From Carettochelys insculpta (lineage: Eukaryota > Chordata > Testudines > Carettochelyidae): a stretch of 64,000 nucleotides of DNA. Below, in pieces: positions 22,320 to 32,904 of the stretch. The position numbers and the translations under genes are program-made. The first letter of the stretch is position 1. Every line of letters begins with the position of its first letter. A model generated the notes under the pieces. The model had not been told where the DNA came from. It was given only the letters and a program-made list of their open reading frames with translations, and ran no database searches. The stretch spans positions 12,262,001-12,326,000 of the forward strand of contig NC_134152.1 in assembly GCF_033958435.1 (NCBI RefSeq), given 5' to 3'.

Positions 22320-24293
22320 TAAAAACTTTGAGGTGGGGACCAGCAGCTCTCAGCACCTCCACTGCAAAAAGTGTTCTAGTGTCACAGGATGTATTAACCG
22401 CAGAGATCTTAAATGAGAATTTAGGCTCGCCAATCTGCCTTAAAGATTGAATTTAAAGATTAAAGGTCTGTATCGATCCCTGTGCAACTTGTAAGTGGAA
22501 GATAATTTCAGGAGTCCCAGGGATTACACAGGTAACGCTGTTTAATAAAATAGTTCATTTATTTTTGCAGCATGATGATAAAAGACATCATTATATAACA
22601 AATACAAGCTATATGATGTTAACTGCCATTAATATTTGAATGAAATTTAATCCTAAACACGCACACACACATACACAAGTGGCTGAAATGGTTATGCTAG
22701 GTTAAAATTCTGCTAGGCTTTTACAACAAATCATACTCACTACTCCTTTGGCAATTCCCAGCTGCAGAAGAAGATAGCGGGAGTAGCAAAGTAGCAAGAG
22801 ACACAAGGCTTTAAGAAGATGAAGAATTGGTACCAGTACATGAAGATAAGGAAAGTGGTGCCCAACATAGAGTACTGAGGCTCTGGTATTGGAACATATC
22901 CATACAGCTGCAGCAGGGAGATGTTTATACTCCATCTGTTCTAAACCCATAGTACACTCCTAACTCCTGGAATTTTCTCCCAACTTCTTGAAATATTGAT
23001 AAAATGTTAACGTTAACCAGAGGCCTGGCCTATCTGACTGTACTTTAGGTAATGCCAACCAATTCACAGGGTGGTGACTGAGACATTAGTCTGTTTGTAC
23101 AGATATTTCTCCTTGTAGCTGCAAGATAAGTAAAAGATGTAGACAGAACTGACACCTAATGGTTAGCCTTGCTTCTATTGTACATACAGGGTGTCCCCGT
23201 AGATATTCTTGTTTTACTGCTAAGTGTGCAAAAGCTAGGCCACTAGGCCTCTGTAGCCTAAGTTGACTAAAGTAACATGGCACCTTACTTAAGCTATACA
23301 GCATTAATAGGCAAAGCAGAAAAATCCAAACCAAGTCAAAGTGCCTCTTATAAGCCAGTAGAGGCAACAGATGTAACTTTTAAATCACAAGACGGTATTG
23401 TCTGCTCTGTCCCCTGGGTGTGATAGTAAGCAACGCATCTTGAGAGGGTTTGAGCTGAGGAATAAGGGCTTCTGTTTTACTGTTAAGCTGGGTTGTCCGA
23501 CGCAGAGGAAAGGTATATGAACTCATCTACTTCAGAATCACTAAAGGTAATCCATTTAATTAAAATGCCAATTCTCCTCAGTGTTTCTGGAGAAGGAGAT
23601 TTCACTGACCCTTGGATAGGCTTTAAATAAATCATTTCTGCCCCAAATCCCAACCTCATAATTCGTTAAATGTTCGTTGGTTGAAGTGCAGCATTTGCAA
23701 AAAGCCCAAACTCTTTTGATTTTCTTGCAGAACAAAGTTATACTGAACATCATGTTATTGTGTTCAGCCCAAAAGTGGTGATCATTATTTTTGCTCTACT
23801 AAGCTATGCTGATGGCAAACAAATTCTGATGCAGTCAGAAGAAAGCTGGCAATTAAAAGCCATTGGCAGGCCAAAGAAATGCCCAAACGTAAGAGAGGAA
23901 TCCAGTGGTGATAAACCTTGGGCTGGAAAGCTGCACAGCAATTATGCGTCAAGGGGCATGCGTATTGGCTGTCTCAGAATGGGTGCTTTGTGTCTGGAGT
24001 GGGGAGGCAAAGAAGCGGTTTCCTTCCTCTCTTCCCTTTTATACCTGCACAAGAACCAGCCCTAGCACAACCTCATGATGGATGGATGACACACTAGTTC
24101 CACCTGCCCTTCTGCACTCTCACTAATGGCTGGCTGGCTGACGCAAAGCATAAACACACAGGCTTTTGAAAGCAGCAGCTATGCCTGCTGCTACGCAGGT
24201 CCTCACAAAATCTTCACTCCCTGAGCAATTCTGTCTGTTCACCACACACCCAAAGAATGCCTGAATAGTCTCTGCTTTGCTTCGGCAGTTTGG
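22320..24293. other. Noncoding, nothing recognised
   Basis: No supported exon or element, apart from a short ACACAC tract near 22660-22675. Confidence 0.45.
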
Positions 24294-24339
24294 TTGTCTG
24301 CACCAGCCACTTCAAGGGCCAGTAGCCAAGTTTTACCCT

Positions 24340-25430
24340 ATAGCTGCCCCCCACCGCTTGCCCCTATTACCTGGAGCTCAGGGCTATCCTGGGCCCCCCG
24401 GGACACCTCCTCCACCCCGCAGCCACCCTTAACACCATGGCCAAGGAGCCCCAGCCGGCCTTGGAGACAGAGTTGGGTCTGGAGCCCAGCCCTGCACCCC
24501 CAAGGCCAGAGCTGGGACCCGCCACCCTGGCCTAGCGAGGAGGAGGAGCTCGTGCTGGACATCCCCTCCTGCAGCTCCAGCCAGGCATCCACCAGACGGG
24601 CCTCCCCTGACCATGGCAGTGGACTGTCGGGTACATACCCCACAGGGCACACGCCCAGGGCATAGAGCGGGGGCACCATGTGACCGGGGGGGCCCCATGT
24701 GACGTGGGGGCCCCCCACATCCTCAGCAGATCCCAGTCTGCCAGGACTGGGGCAGACCATGGCCCAGGGACGGTGCCACAGCCACCAGTGCCCATCAGCA
24801 CCCTCACCCACGGATAGTGCCATGCTCCGCCCCCGTGGGAGGTGGGAGGGGCCGGACCACTGGAAAGGGCCATCTACAGGGCCACTGCATGCGCCAATGG
24901 GGGATGGGGACCAGATGCCCATGGGGATATGGGGGTTGGGCCACAGGTCAGGGCTCGGTACTCACGGCCTCCCTTTCCCCTTTCCCCCATTTCCACAGCT
25001 GCACTATCCATGGTCCCAGACAGCCCCCCAAGACCCTCAGACCATCACCACTCCGGGGCACCACCGGCCCCGGGATGGGCCCACCTGTGCCAGGGCCTGA
25101 GGCACACCACCCATGATCCTGAGGTGCTGCTTCCCTCAGGTGCCAGGCAGACATCATGGAGTGGAGGCTCCACTTTGAGGAGCAGGAGGAGTCTGGCGCC
25201 GGGAGGCCTGGCAGAACTTTATGGCCACCTTTAACCGGGTGGCCTCCACCTTCAAGGAGCTGGTGGCAAGGCTGACCCCGCCCCCCGTTGTCCTCTGTGC
25301 TGCCCTCCCTGTCACCCCGTCTTCCACCCCACCTGCCACCCCACCCACCAGCTGCGCAGGGCAGGAGCCCACTGGGGCCGACGACCAGGCTGGGGACTCA
25401 CCCCGGCTGTACCTCCCCATCCTCCCGGCC
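24340..25430 (+). pseudogene. Harbinger Myb/SANT-protein C-terminal relic (H2)
   Basis: It begins with a stretch readable as YLELRAILGPPGHLLHPAAT, which corresponds to the end of the SANT domain and the start of the linker in H1. An acidic, serine-rich part ends in EEEELVLDIPSCSSSQ, STRRASPDHGSGLSGTYPTG, aligning with H1 near 12100-12185. A long spacer follows. The final helical segment at about 25150-25260 is readable as MEWRLHFEEQEE and FMATFNRVASTFKELVARL. Frames change several times. It is recognised only by comparison with H1; on its own it would look like a set of unrelated GC-rich frames. Confidence 0.62.
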
Positions 25431-25699
25431 CCCAGCTGGCCTCTCTGGGGACCCTGGCTGAGGGGGGAGGGGACCAGCTACCCAGACACGGCGGGGATCA
25501 CGCCCGTCCAATGCCCCAGAATGATGAGCCAATGCCTGGCCTGCCCACGTCTCCCCCATCTATATAGTTGTCCCCACCCTGTATATAGTTATTATAGTTG
25601 TCCACCCCCCATATATAGTTATTTCCATGATGCTGTTTGCTATTAGTTTTAGCACAGAGTCGAGGTTTTGGTTATTTCATCAATGAAGCAGTTTTATTT

Positions 25700-26132
25700 T
25701 TCAAAAACCCTGTGTCCCGTGTGCCCCGACTGTGGCCTTACCAACGCCAAACTGCTGGCCACGGAGCGGTAGCTGTCGGGAGTGGCCAGCTTTCAGACAG
25801 CTATTGCAACCTCTTCTCGACGGTGACAGCGTGCCACGTCCTGGCGCCTCAGTGCAGGGGTGAGCCACTGGCAGAGCTCCAGGAAGGTCTGCCGGCTCAT
25901 GTGGAAGTTCTGCAGCCACTGGTCATCATCCCACTCCCCCATGACCAGGTGTTCCCACGACTCAGTGCTGGAGGTGTAGCTCCAGAGCTGGCAGGGCACC
26001 CGGCCCGGGGCAGCAGGAGGGCCCAATGGTCCAGGGCGTGCTCCTGTGCCCCTGGGGAGGGCTCCCATGCCAGGAGATGCCTACCATGCAGGAGGCAGCT
26101 TGTAGGGCTTCCAGCTGCTGCTGGACGTCCAT
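25700..26132 (-). pseudogene. Harbinger transposase N-terminal relic (H2)
   Basis: The likely start ATG at 26132 gives MDVQQQLEALQAA, parallel to the MDPHQQQRQPEAIQA start of H1. After a frame change, 26068-25793 reads LVMGEWDDDQWLQNFHMSRQ, TFLELCQWLTPALRRQDVA and EEVAIAVWKLATPDSYRS, the helical N-terminal region. The sequence then runs into ALVRPQSGHTGHRVF and jumps to the region that follows the transposase in H1 (CAAAAACCCxGTGT), so the entire nuclease domain is deleted. This N-terminal block is better preserved than in H1. Confidence 0.74.
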
Positions 26133-26480
26133 GTCTGTGGGCTCGAGGTCTGCGAGGCTTGTGTCACCAACACAGGGCTCATGCAGTGCAGGCCAAGTGT
26201 GTCTGGGAGGTGTTCTTTAAGGCAGCAGCATGCTGTTGCCCCAGAAGGGCTAGTCTACCTTGTGACCCCATCCCCGGGCTTTCTTGGCCCCTTACTTTGA
26301 AGGGGGGCACTTGTGTGTGTGGACACTCTGCTTTTAACTTCCGGGGTGGCCCCTTTGGATGTTCCCCTTCTCTACTTCGACATTGAACATTGACAGCACC
26401 AGTGATGAAGTGGGAGGTGTGTGTGTGTGAGACATGCTGTTTTCACAATGGCGAATAGCTCACCTAAGGTGTGGAGTCCC

Positions 26481-26833
26481 TGTTGTCTGTAACCTAGGTC
26501 TGGCTATTTGTAACCTAGGCAACCAGGTAACACCTTTGCTCCCAGGGAAACAGAAGAAAGAAGTGGGATGGAGTCTGGCTGTTTTTGAATTAGAAGACCA
26601 ACAGGGAGAGTGAGGGAGTCTGGTGAAGAAAAAAGGAGGCAGGGTCCCAGGTCTAGGGACCCCCCTCGGGGCCTTCTGTCCCCGGTATGGATTATACTGA
26701 ATACTTTTGGTTGCTGTACTGACAATTCTGTACTACACTGTGTCCCTGTTGCCTAATAAACCTTCTGGCCCACCTGCAGAGTAAGAGTCACTCCTGGCTG
26801 CATATAGGATGTAGGGCTTGGAACCCTATTACA
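26481..26833 (+). mobile_element. LTR of a retrotransposon (353 bp)
   Basis: Ends TGTTGTCTGTAA and CCTATTACA give the TGT...ACA pattern. AATAAA lies at 26755-26760 about 75 bp before the 3' end. Immediately after, TGGTGGTAGCAGAGGGAT (26836-26853) looks like a primer-binding site beginning TGG. A downstream gag-like relic supports a 5' LTR reading. No matching 3' LTR is in the window. Confidence 0.6.
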
Positions 26834-26892
26834 TCTGGTGGTAGCAGAGGGATCACCTGCACCCTATGGATGAAGCACCTGCAGTAAGTATC

Positions 26893-26933
26893 AAAACAAA
26901 AAAACAGTCCAGTAGCACTTTAAAGACTACAAT
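26893..26933 (-). repeat. Fragment of the fold-back repeat family
   Basis: About 40 bp (CAAAACAAAAAAACAGTCC, then AGCACTTTAAAGACTA) match the arms of the fold-back repeats at 27965 and 56676. It sits in the leader between LTR and gag relic. Confidence 0.6.
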
Positions 26934-27249
26934 TGGCAGTAAGTGTATGAGGGGCAGCAGAAAGAAGGGGGCCAACAATGTGTAGGCATGCTGAAGGGCA
27001 ATAAGGTGAAGTTCCCAGAGGTGGAGGGTCCTGCAGCAGAACTCAAGAGAGTGTTGTCGTGGTCCTCGAGAGGGAATGTCACACCAAAGGACTCCTGGAG
27101 CTCATTGGAATTGGTCCCAGAAGGCAGAGGGGCCTACGGCCTAATCCCCAGGAGGTGTGACCCACAAAGAGGCTGCAGAACACTGAAGGGGCACTTCCAT
27201 GAACAGCAGAGATGGCGTACCATTGTCTCCTTAAAACAGGCATTGTTCG

Positions 27250-27962
27250 GTTATGCAAGGAGAGAGGGTCCCTAGTGGCAAATCCACCAAACCCCAGCTC
27301 ATTGCCCAACTAGAAGAGAATGATCACTCCTTGGAGTTGGGGCCAGAGGCTTTGGGGAGTGCCAGACAGGCCCTCAGGAAACTCCACATCCCCACCCAGA
27401 TGGGGCTGGGAGCAGCTGGAAAAACCCCAGGGCTGATGGAATCCACAGAGTCAGTCCCAGTTCCTTCCTGATCAGCACCTCCTCTGTGGAGCTGAAACAT
27501 CTGGAAGTTGAACTGAGGCTAAAGGAGCTGGAGGACCAGGAAAAGGAGAGGCAATCTGATGGCAGAACTGAGGGCTAAAGAAACTCCTGCAGTGGTGAGT
27601 CAAGGAGGGGAGAGGGGCCCTGGACTGTATGGAGCTTTGCTATGAATGTCCTGTCACGCTTTAAGAAAGGGGGTGATGTAGACACTTTCCTCAATGCCAT
27701 TGAGAAGGCTTGTGTTCTGCACCAGATTGATCCAGCAGACAGGCTATGGTCTCACACCCCTTTGCTGGATCCCAAAGAGATAAGGATGTACAGCCAGACA
27801 GATGAGTGACAAGCAGGGGATTATGATCTATCCAAAAGGGCCCTGTAACACAAGCTCAGGCTGACTCCCAAAATGTATTGGGAAAAGTTCCAGAGTGCAC
27901 AGAAGGCCCCTGGGGAGGCTTAGAGATTTGATAGGTAGGATCCCATAGGAAGCAAGTCTAAG
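27250..27962 (+). pseudogene. Gag relic with SCAN-like capsid segment
   Basis: Downstream of the LTR and the TGG primer-site-like sequence, a decayed frame shows QLIAQLEENDHSLELGPEAL (27300 on), then a capsid-like stretch from about 27650: VDTFLNAIEKACVLH, then RLWSHTPLLDPKE, then DYDLSKRAL and LTPKMYWEKFQSAQKAPGE. This spacing resembles the gag C-terminal domain related to SCAN domains, known from Gmr1-like Ty3/Gypsy elements. Stops (for example after SQTDE, after RAL, after PGEA) and frame changes show it is dead. It is interrupted near 27965 by a fold-back repeat, and no pol was seen. Confidence 0.62.
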
Positions 27963-27964
27963 GG

Positions 27965-28985
27965 GAAAACAGAGAGGTAGCTGTGTTAATCTGTATTCTA
28001 TCAAAACAAAAAAGCAATAAAGTATCACTTGAAAAACTAACAAAATAATTTATCAGGTGATGAGCTTTCATGGGACAGACCCACTTCCTCAGATCATAGC
28101 CATACCAGAACAGACTCAATATTTAAGGCACAGAGAACAAAAAATAGTAATCTATTACTATTGATTACTATTTTTGGTTCACTATGGCTACATCTACACG
28201 TGCAGCCAACATCGAAATAGGCTATTTCGATGAATAACGTCTACACGTCCTCCAGGGCCAGCAACGTCGATGTTCAACTTCGATGTTGCTCAGCCCAACA
28301 TCGAAATAGGCGCAGCGAGGGAACGTCTACACGTCAAAGTAGCACACATCGAAATAGGGATGCCAGGCACAGCTGCAGACAGGGTCACAGGGCGGACTCA
28401 ACAGCAAGCCGCTCCCTTAAAGGGCCCCTCCCAGACACAGTTGCACTAAACAACACAAGATACACAGAGCTGACAACTGGTTGCAGACCCTGTGCCTGCA
28501 GCACAGATCCCCAGCTGCCGCAGAAGCAGCCAGAAGCCCTGGGCTAAGGGCTGCTGCCCACGGTGACCATAGAGCCCCACAGGGGCTGGAGAGAGAGCAT
28601 CTCTCAACCCCCCAGCTGATGGCCGCCATGGAGGACCCAGCAATTTCGACGTTGCGGGACGCGGATCGTCTACACGGTCCCTACTTCGACGTTGAACGTC
28701 GAAGTAGGGCGCTATTCCTATCTCCTCATGAGGTTAGCGACTTTGACATCTCGCCGCCTAACGTCGAAGTTAACTTCGAAATAGCGCCCGACGCGTGTAG
28801 ACGCAACGGGCGCTATTTCGAAGTTGGTGCCGCTACTTCGAAGTAACGTGCACGTGTAGACGCAGCTTATGTCTTAAATATTGAGTCTGTTCTGGTACGG
28901 CTATGGTCTGAAGAAGTGAGTCTGTCCCATGAAAGCTCACCACCTGATAAATTATTTTGTTAGTCTTTAATGTGCTACTTTTGAC
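27965..28985. repeat. Fold-back repeat split by MITE 2
   Basis: The left arm (27965-28185) includes GTTAATCTGTATTC, TTTATCAGGTGATGAGC and GGGACAGACCCACTTC. The right arm (28871-28985) holds the reverse complement: GTCTTAAATATTGAGTC, AAGTGAGTCTGTCCCATG and AAATTATTTTGTTAGTC. The MITE lies close to the palindrome centre. The arm sequence resembles a 3' tail widely dispersed in reptile genomes, possibly LINE-derived; the family is uncertain. Confidence 0.7.
28186..28867 (+). mobile_element. Harbinger MITE, copy 2 (682 bp)
   Basis: Termini GGCTACATCTACACGTGC and GCACGTGTAGACGCAGCT are flanked by TAT (28183-28185, 28868-28870). The interior is colinear with MITE 1, including the QKQPEALG-stop remnant of the transposase N-terminus, here with the start codon changed to ACA. 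Confidence 0.88.
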
Positions 28986-29560
28986 AAAGTCCCTTGTCAG
29001 CCCCTGTGGGTCCCTGTGCTTCCTGGTGGTTCCATGCTGCCTCAGAGAGTCACAGAGGCCCCTTTTGGCCTAGGCCTTTCCAAAGGCAGGGGTCTCCGCT
29101 AGCGAGCCATCCTCATCATAGGCAGGACCAGTATGGGGGAAATAATACCAGCCCCCTTTGCAGGCCTGCGCCTGCTCCGGTAGAGTGATCCCTCGGGGGA
29201 AGGGTGGGGGGAGTCCAGACCCACCCTGTACCCTGGACTCCGGCCCAGGGTCCCTAGGAGGACAAGAGGCAACCGGCAGGGCCTTTACCCCTGCCCCAAA
29301 GTAGTAGCCTCACCCCGGGCCAGTTCGCCCACCGCTTCCCTGTGGTACGGTCTCGTCTCGTCTCGTCTCTGCTCCGCTCCGCTCCTCTGGTGCACCTTCC
29401 AAAACCTTCCCCCCTGCTACCACATGGGGAGCATTTTATAGGGAGAACAGGGCCCATCTGACCAATGAGGGCCTGGGCCTGGGCCTGGGCCTAGACAGGG
29501 AACAGAAACGCTCTGTCCTCCAGGCTGCAGGGCTGCCGCAGGGATCCCACCTGGGGAGCC
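28986..29560. other. GC-rich noncoding with short simple repeats
   Basis: Contains TCTCG/TCCGC pentamer runs at 29350-29385 and a GGGCCT hexamer run at 29469-29492. No gene. It may be LTR-like or the far 5' leader of the Tx1 element, but I could not decide. Confidence 0.4.
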
Positions 29561-30609
29561 CCACGGTTGGGAGGTGAGATACTGTGGGGTGGGCAGCCTT
29601 TAGCTGCTTCAGGCCCCCCGGGGATGTCTTTTGGGCCCCCTTTTTGGGCCAGCTTCTCTTCCCTGCCTTGGGCAGGCTGCTTTCATCTCCCCCCCCAACT
29701 AGTTTCTTCTGGACCTGCTGGGTGGGTGGTGTGTGGGGGGACTCCTGCTGCCCTGCCTTTGGCAGGGAGGGGGGTACCCCCCCCTTCCATCTTCTGGTGG
29801 GGAGTCTGCTGGCCCTCTACTTGGGCCCACCTTTCCATCCACTGGCCGCTGCATCCTCACTGCTCCAGAGGAGGTAAAGGGCTTTCTTGGGTGGCGGCTG
29901 GGCTTCCCTCTACAGCTTGCTGTGGAGTGGCTTGGGGGGGTGAGTTGGGGTGGGGCCCCTCTCCACCGGGGCTCCAGAGGGGTGCCTGCATACTTGGGGG
30001 TGGGGTGTTAGGGTGGGGTCCCTGCCCCACCCCTGCAGCCACCGCCTCCTACACCGCCCCTCCACCTCCACACCCAGCTGCCGCTGGGGCCCTTTCCATC
30101 TGGGCCCCACCCTAATCATCTGCCCCTTCCTCCTTCCTGCTCCTGGGGGCTCTGCAGTGGCTGCTGTGGGCCCACCCTCAGGCACGTGTGGGCACACTCT
30201 TCCCCCTAACCCCTCTCTCCTTTGGTTGGCTCTGCCACCCTTCCATCTTTCCCCCCTCTTTTTGTGCCCACACCACCATCCCCCTCCCATTTTTATTTCT
30301 TTAGGTGCCTGAGCCCCTCCCTTTCCACTCACTCACCTCTCCACACTTACATATATTGTACCCCCACACACATCCCAGTGCAGTAGCAGGAGTCGCTTAC
30401 CATCTTGTGCTGGGAGTTGTGGCCTCTTGCACTTCCCTTTCCTCCCTCCCTCCTCCTGCCCCACCCCCACCTGGCTGGTTCCTCAGCTTGGCTGGTGGGG
30501 GAGGGGCAGCCACTTCCTCCTTCCCCCCTCCTCCATTCCTCCCCTCCCCTGTGCTCTTTCCTAAAGGTCCCCACCCTCATAAATCCCCTTGGCCTTTACA
30601 CCCCTCATC

Positions 30610-32512
30610 ATGGCCACCGTACCTACTGGGGGGTCACCCGGTGACACCACCCTTCCCCTCCCCTCCACTGGTCTTCTCTCCACCTCCAAAATGGCAGCCC
30701 CCTTGTCCAGGGCTGCCGGGGTCATTGCCTTCTTGTTGGCCAAGGGCGTTGCCGTAGGGTCTGGGGCTCCTGCCATCCTCGCCACGGCATCCTCCGGTGA
30801 CTTCGCCCCAAACCCAACCCCCCAAAGGGGTAGGAAGGGCCAGGGGCAAAAGAAAGGCAAGAGCCCCACCTGGAAGGCCAATCCTCCCGTGGTGGAGGCT
30901 CTTACCCCAGCTGCTGCAACACCATCCAGTGCAGCTCCCCGTTCTCCCCACTCTCCTGTTCCCACCACCATGCCTGGGGGCTCCGATCCCTCGGCCCCCA
31001 GGTCATATGCCCAGGCGGCCACTGCCGCCTCGCAGTCTGCTCCTTCCGCCTCCGCCAGGACTACCAATCCCAACAGTCGCGGCCCCTTCCCTGCGCTCAC
31101 CAGGAGGCACGGAGTCCGCTGCCTCCTGGTGGCTGCCTCACCCCACATGGAAACCTACATGCGGGAGTTGGCATGGGTGGTGGGGCCTGCGGCCGTGGTG
31201 GCGGCCTCCTGATGTTCGGGAGGATCGTCTTCTTCCTGGCTTCGGAGGCAGCCGCCCAGGAGGTGGTGGAGAGGGGCTTGGCGGTAGGGGGCATCCACAT
31301 GCCCCTGGAGCCACTGGAAGACCTGGGCGTATGGGTGGTGTTCTCCTCTGTCCCGCCCTTCCTCCCCAACTCCACCCTTCTTCCTTTCCTTGCCACCCTG
31401 GGCCAGCCTCTGTCAGTCCTGAGCCCCCTCCCCCTTGGCTGCAAGGACCCCGCCCTCCAACATGTGCTTTCTTTCTGCCGGCAGGCTCGTGTACAACTGC
31501 CGGCGGCAGCACAAGGCGGGGTAGCCCAGGAGGGGTCTATACTGGTGCCCCATCAAGGGGCTCAGTACTGGGTCTTTTATACTCTGGGGGAGACCCGGTG
31601 CTGTGTGTACTGGGTGATGGGGCACGTCCGGAGGGACTGCCCCCTGGCCTGGCATGAAAGAGAGGAGCCCGGGACCTCCTCCGACCCGGGGTCGCCAGCC
31701 ACGAGACAGGCGGTGCCCCGACTGCGACAGGCCCTTGGGACCGCCCCTCCTCCTCTTGGCCCGGACGGATCCATTGCCGCTTGGGCATTGGAGGGCACCC
31801 AACCGGGTGGCGCTGGGCAGGAAGAAGCGGGCTCCGGCGCCTGAGCAGGCACAAGAGCCGGGTCCGCAGAGGAGAGGGAGGCAGGGCCAGCAGCAGGACC
31901 CAGGCAGGGCCCACCCAAGGGCGGGCTGTCCCTTCCCCCTGCCGCCTCAGCCTCTCTTTTCCTCCCTCCCTCCTTGCTGCTGCCTCAGTCCCCTGGCCCT
32001 TCCTCCTCTGCGGCCCAGCCCCCCTCGTCGGAGGACTGGGTGCTGGTAGGGGGTAAAAGGAAAAAAGGAGCACGCGTGCCTGGCACCCCACCCCATCGGA
32101 GGACGGGGTGGGTGTGCCCCACAAGGCGTCTAAAAGGACCTTCAGCCCCAGTCCACCTGCTGAACCTCTGGCCACTGACCACCTGCTGGGGGTGGCCGGG
32201 GCTGTGGCGGCGGCAGCTGCCATAAAGGACGCCACCCCTCCTGCCCCACAGTCGGAGCCTCCAAAAGCGGAGATGGCCTCCGTTGTCCTCTCGCCCTCCT
32301 CCGACACCTCTCTGGCCGCTGCCCAGGTTGCCCCTGTGGAGCATCCGGAGGAGGTAAGACTCAGCCTCGCCCTCCTTTTGCAGGAGGTCGAGGCCCTGGG
32401 TCTCACCCCGGCGGCCCTGGATGCGGACGGCCTTCTACTGGAGGCTTGCGGGCCGTCCGTTTATTCCCCACCCCTCTCGCTCCCCTTCTCCCTCTCACCA
32501 GCGCTCCTTTAA
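30610..32512 (+). pseudogene. Tx1-like ORF1 relic with CCHC knuckle
   Basis: ORF1 would package the element RNA. From ATG 30610 (MATVPTGGSPGD) a proline-, alanine- and serine-rich N-terminal half reaches ALTRRHGVRCLLVA and HMETYMRELAWVVGPAAVV, then stops at 31212. One frame over, MFGRIVFFLASEAAAQEVVE continues the same domain, with PLEPLEDLGVWVVFSSVPPF and SPLPLGCKDPALQHVLSF. A CCHC-type knuckle follows at 31599-31640, spaced C-x2-Y-x4-H-x4-C: the second Cys codon is TAC (Tyr). A lysine-rich segment (GGKRKKG) comes after, then a last part in a further frame ending near 32512 (ALLLQEVEALGLTPAALDAD). Two or more frameshifts plus the knuckle change argue for a pseudogene. Confidence 0.8.
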
Positions 32513-32904
32513 CTGCCACCCCTCCCTGCTCTGGGACGTCGCAGGGTGTGGCCCCCCCTCAACTGGGGATGACCTCCCAGCGGAGGTCGGCCAGCACCTG
32601 GACGCCCCAGGAAGACCAGAATTCTCCTTATGCCCCCTTTCCCCCCTCGGACCTGAAAACTCCCAAACAATTCCCCCCGCCCCATTGGTGCCTGCTGCCA
32701 AGTGCATGGGCACCATGCCCTTAACCCCAACTCCTCGTCCACTGTCTGTGGAAGTTCTCCTTCCTGAGATCCCCTGTGCTTCTGTCCTGGCCCCTGCTCC
32801 CACCCTGGCTTCCCCCTCCACCCCCACCCCTACTCCCCTCCCTAATAAATGCTCCACCCTAGAACCCATAACTCTCCCCCCTCCAGATCCTTCCCCTCTC
32901 CAAG

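Larger units (their letters stand above)
24300..26440. mobile_element. Harbinger element H2, internally deleted, ends lost
   Basis: It has the same two-gene layout as H1: Myb/SANT-protein C-terminal region on plus (24340-25400) and transposase N-terminal region on minus (26132-25720). TACTTCGACATTGAACATTG near 26372 resembles the subterminal sequence of H5 (GTCGACGTTCAACGTCGAAG). Terminal repeats are not found at either edge. The nuclease domain and the SANT DNA-binding core are missing. Confidence 0.72.

Noticed and set aside
30305..31657. Several long proline-rich proteins on both strands
   Set aside because: GC- and C-rich sequence gives long open frames by chance; only the frame set with ORF1 homology is supported.
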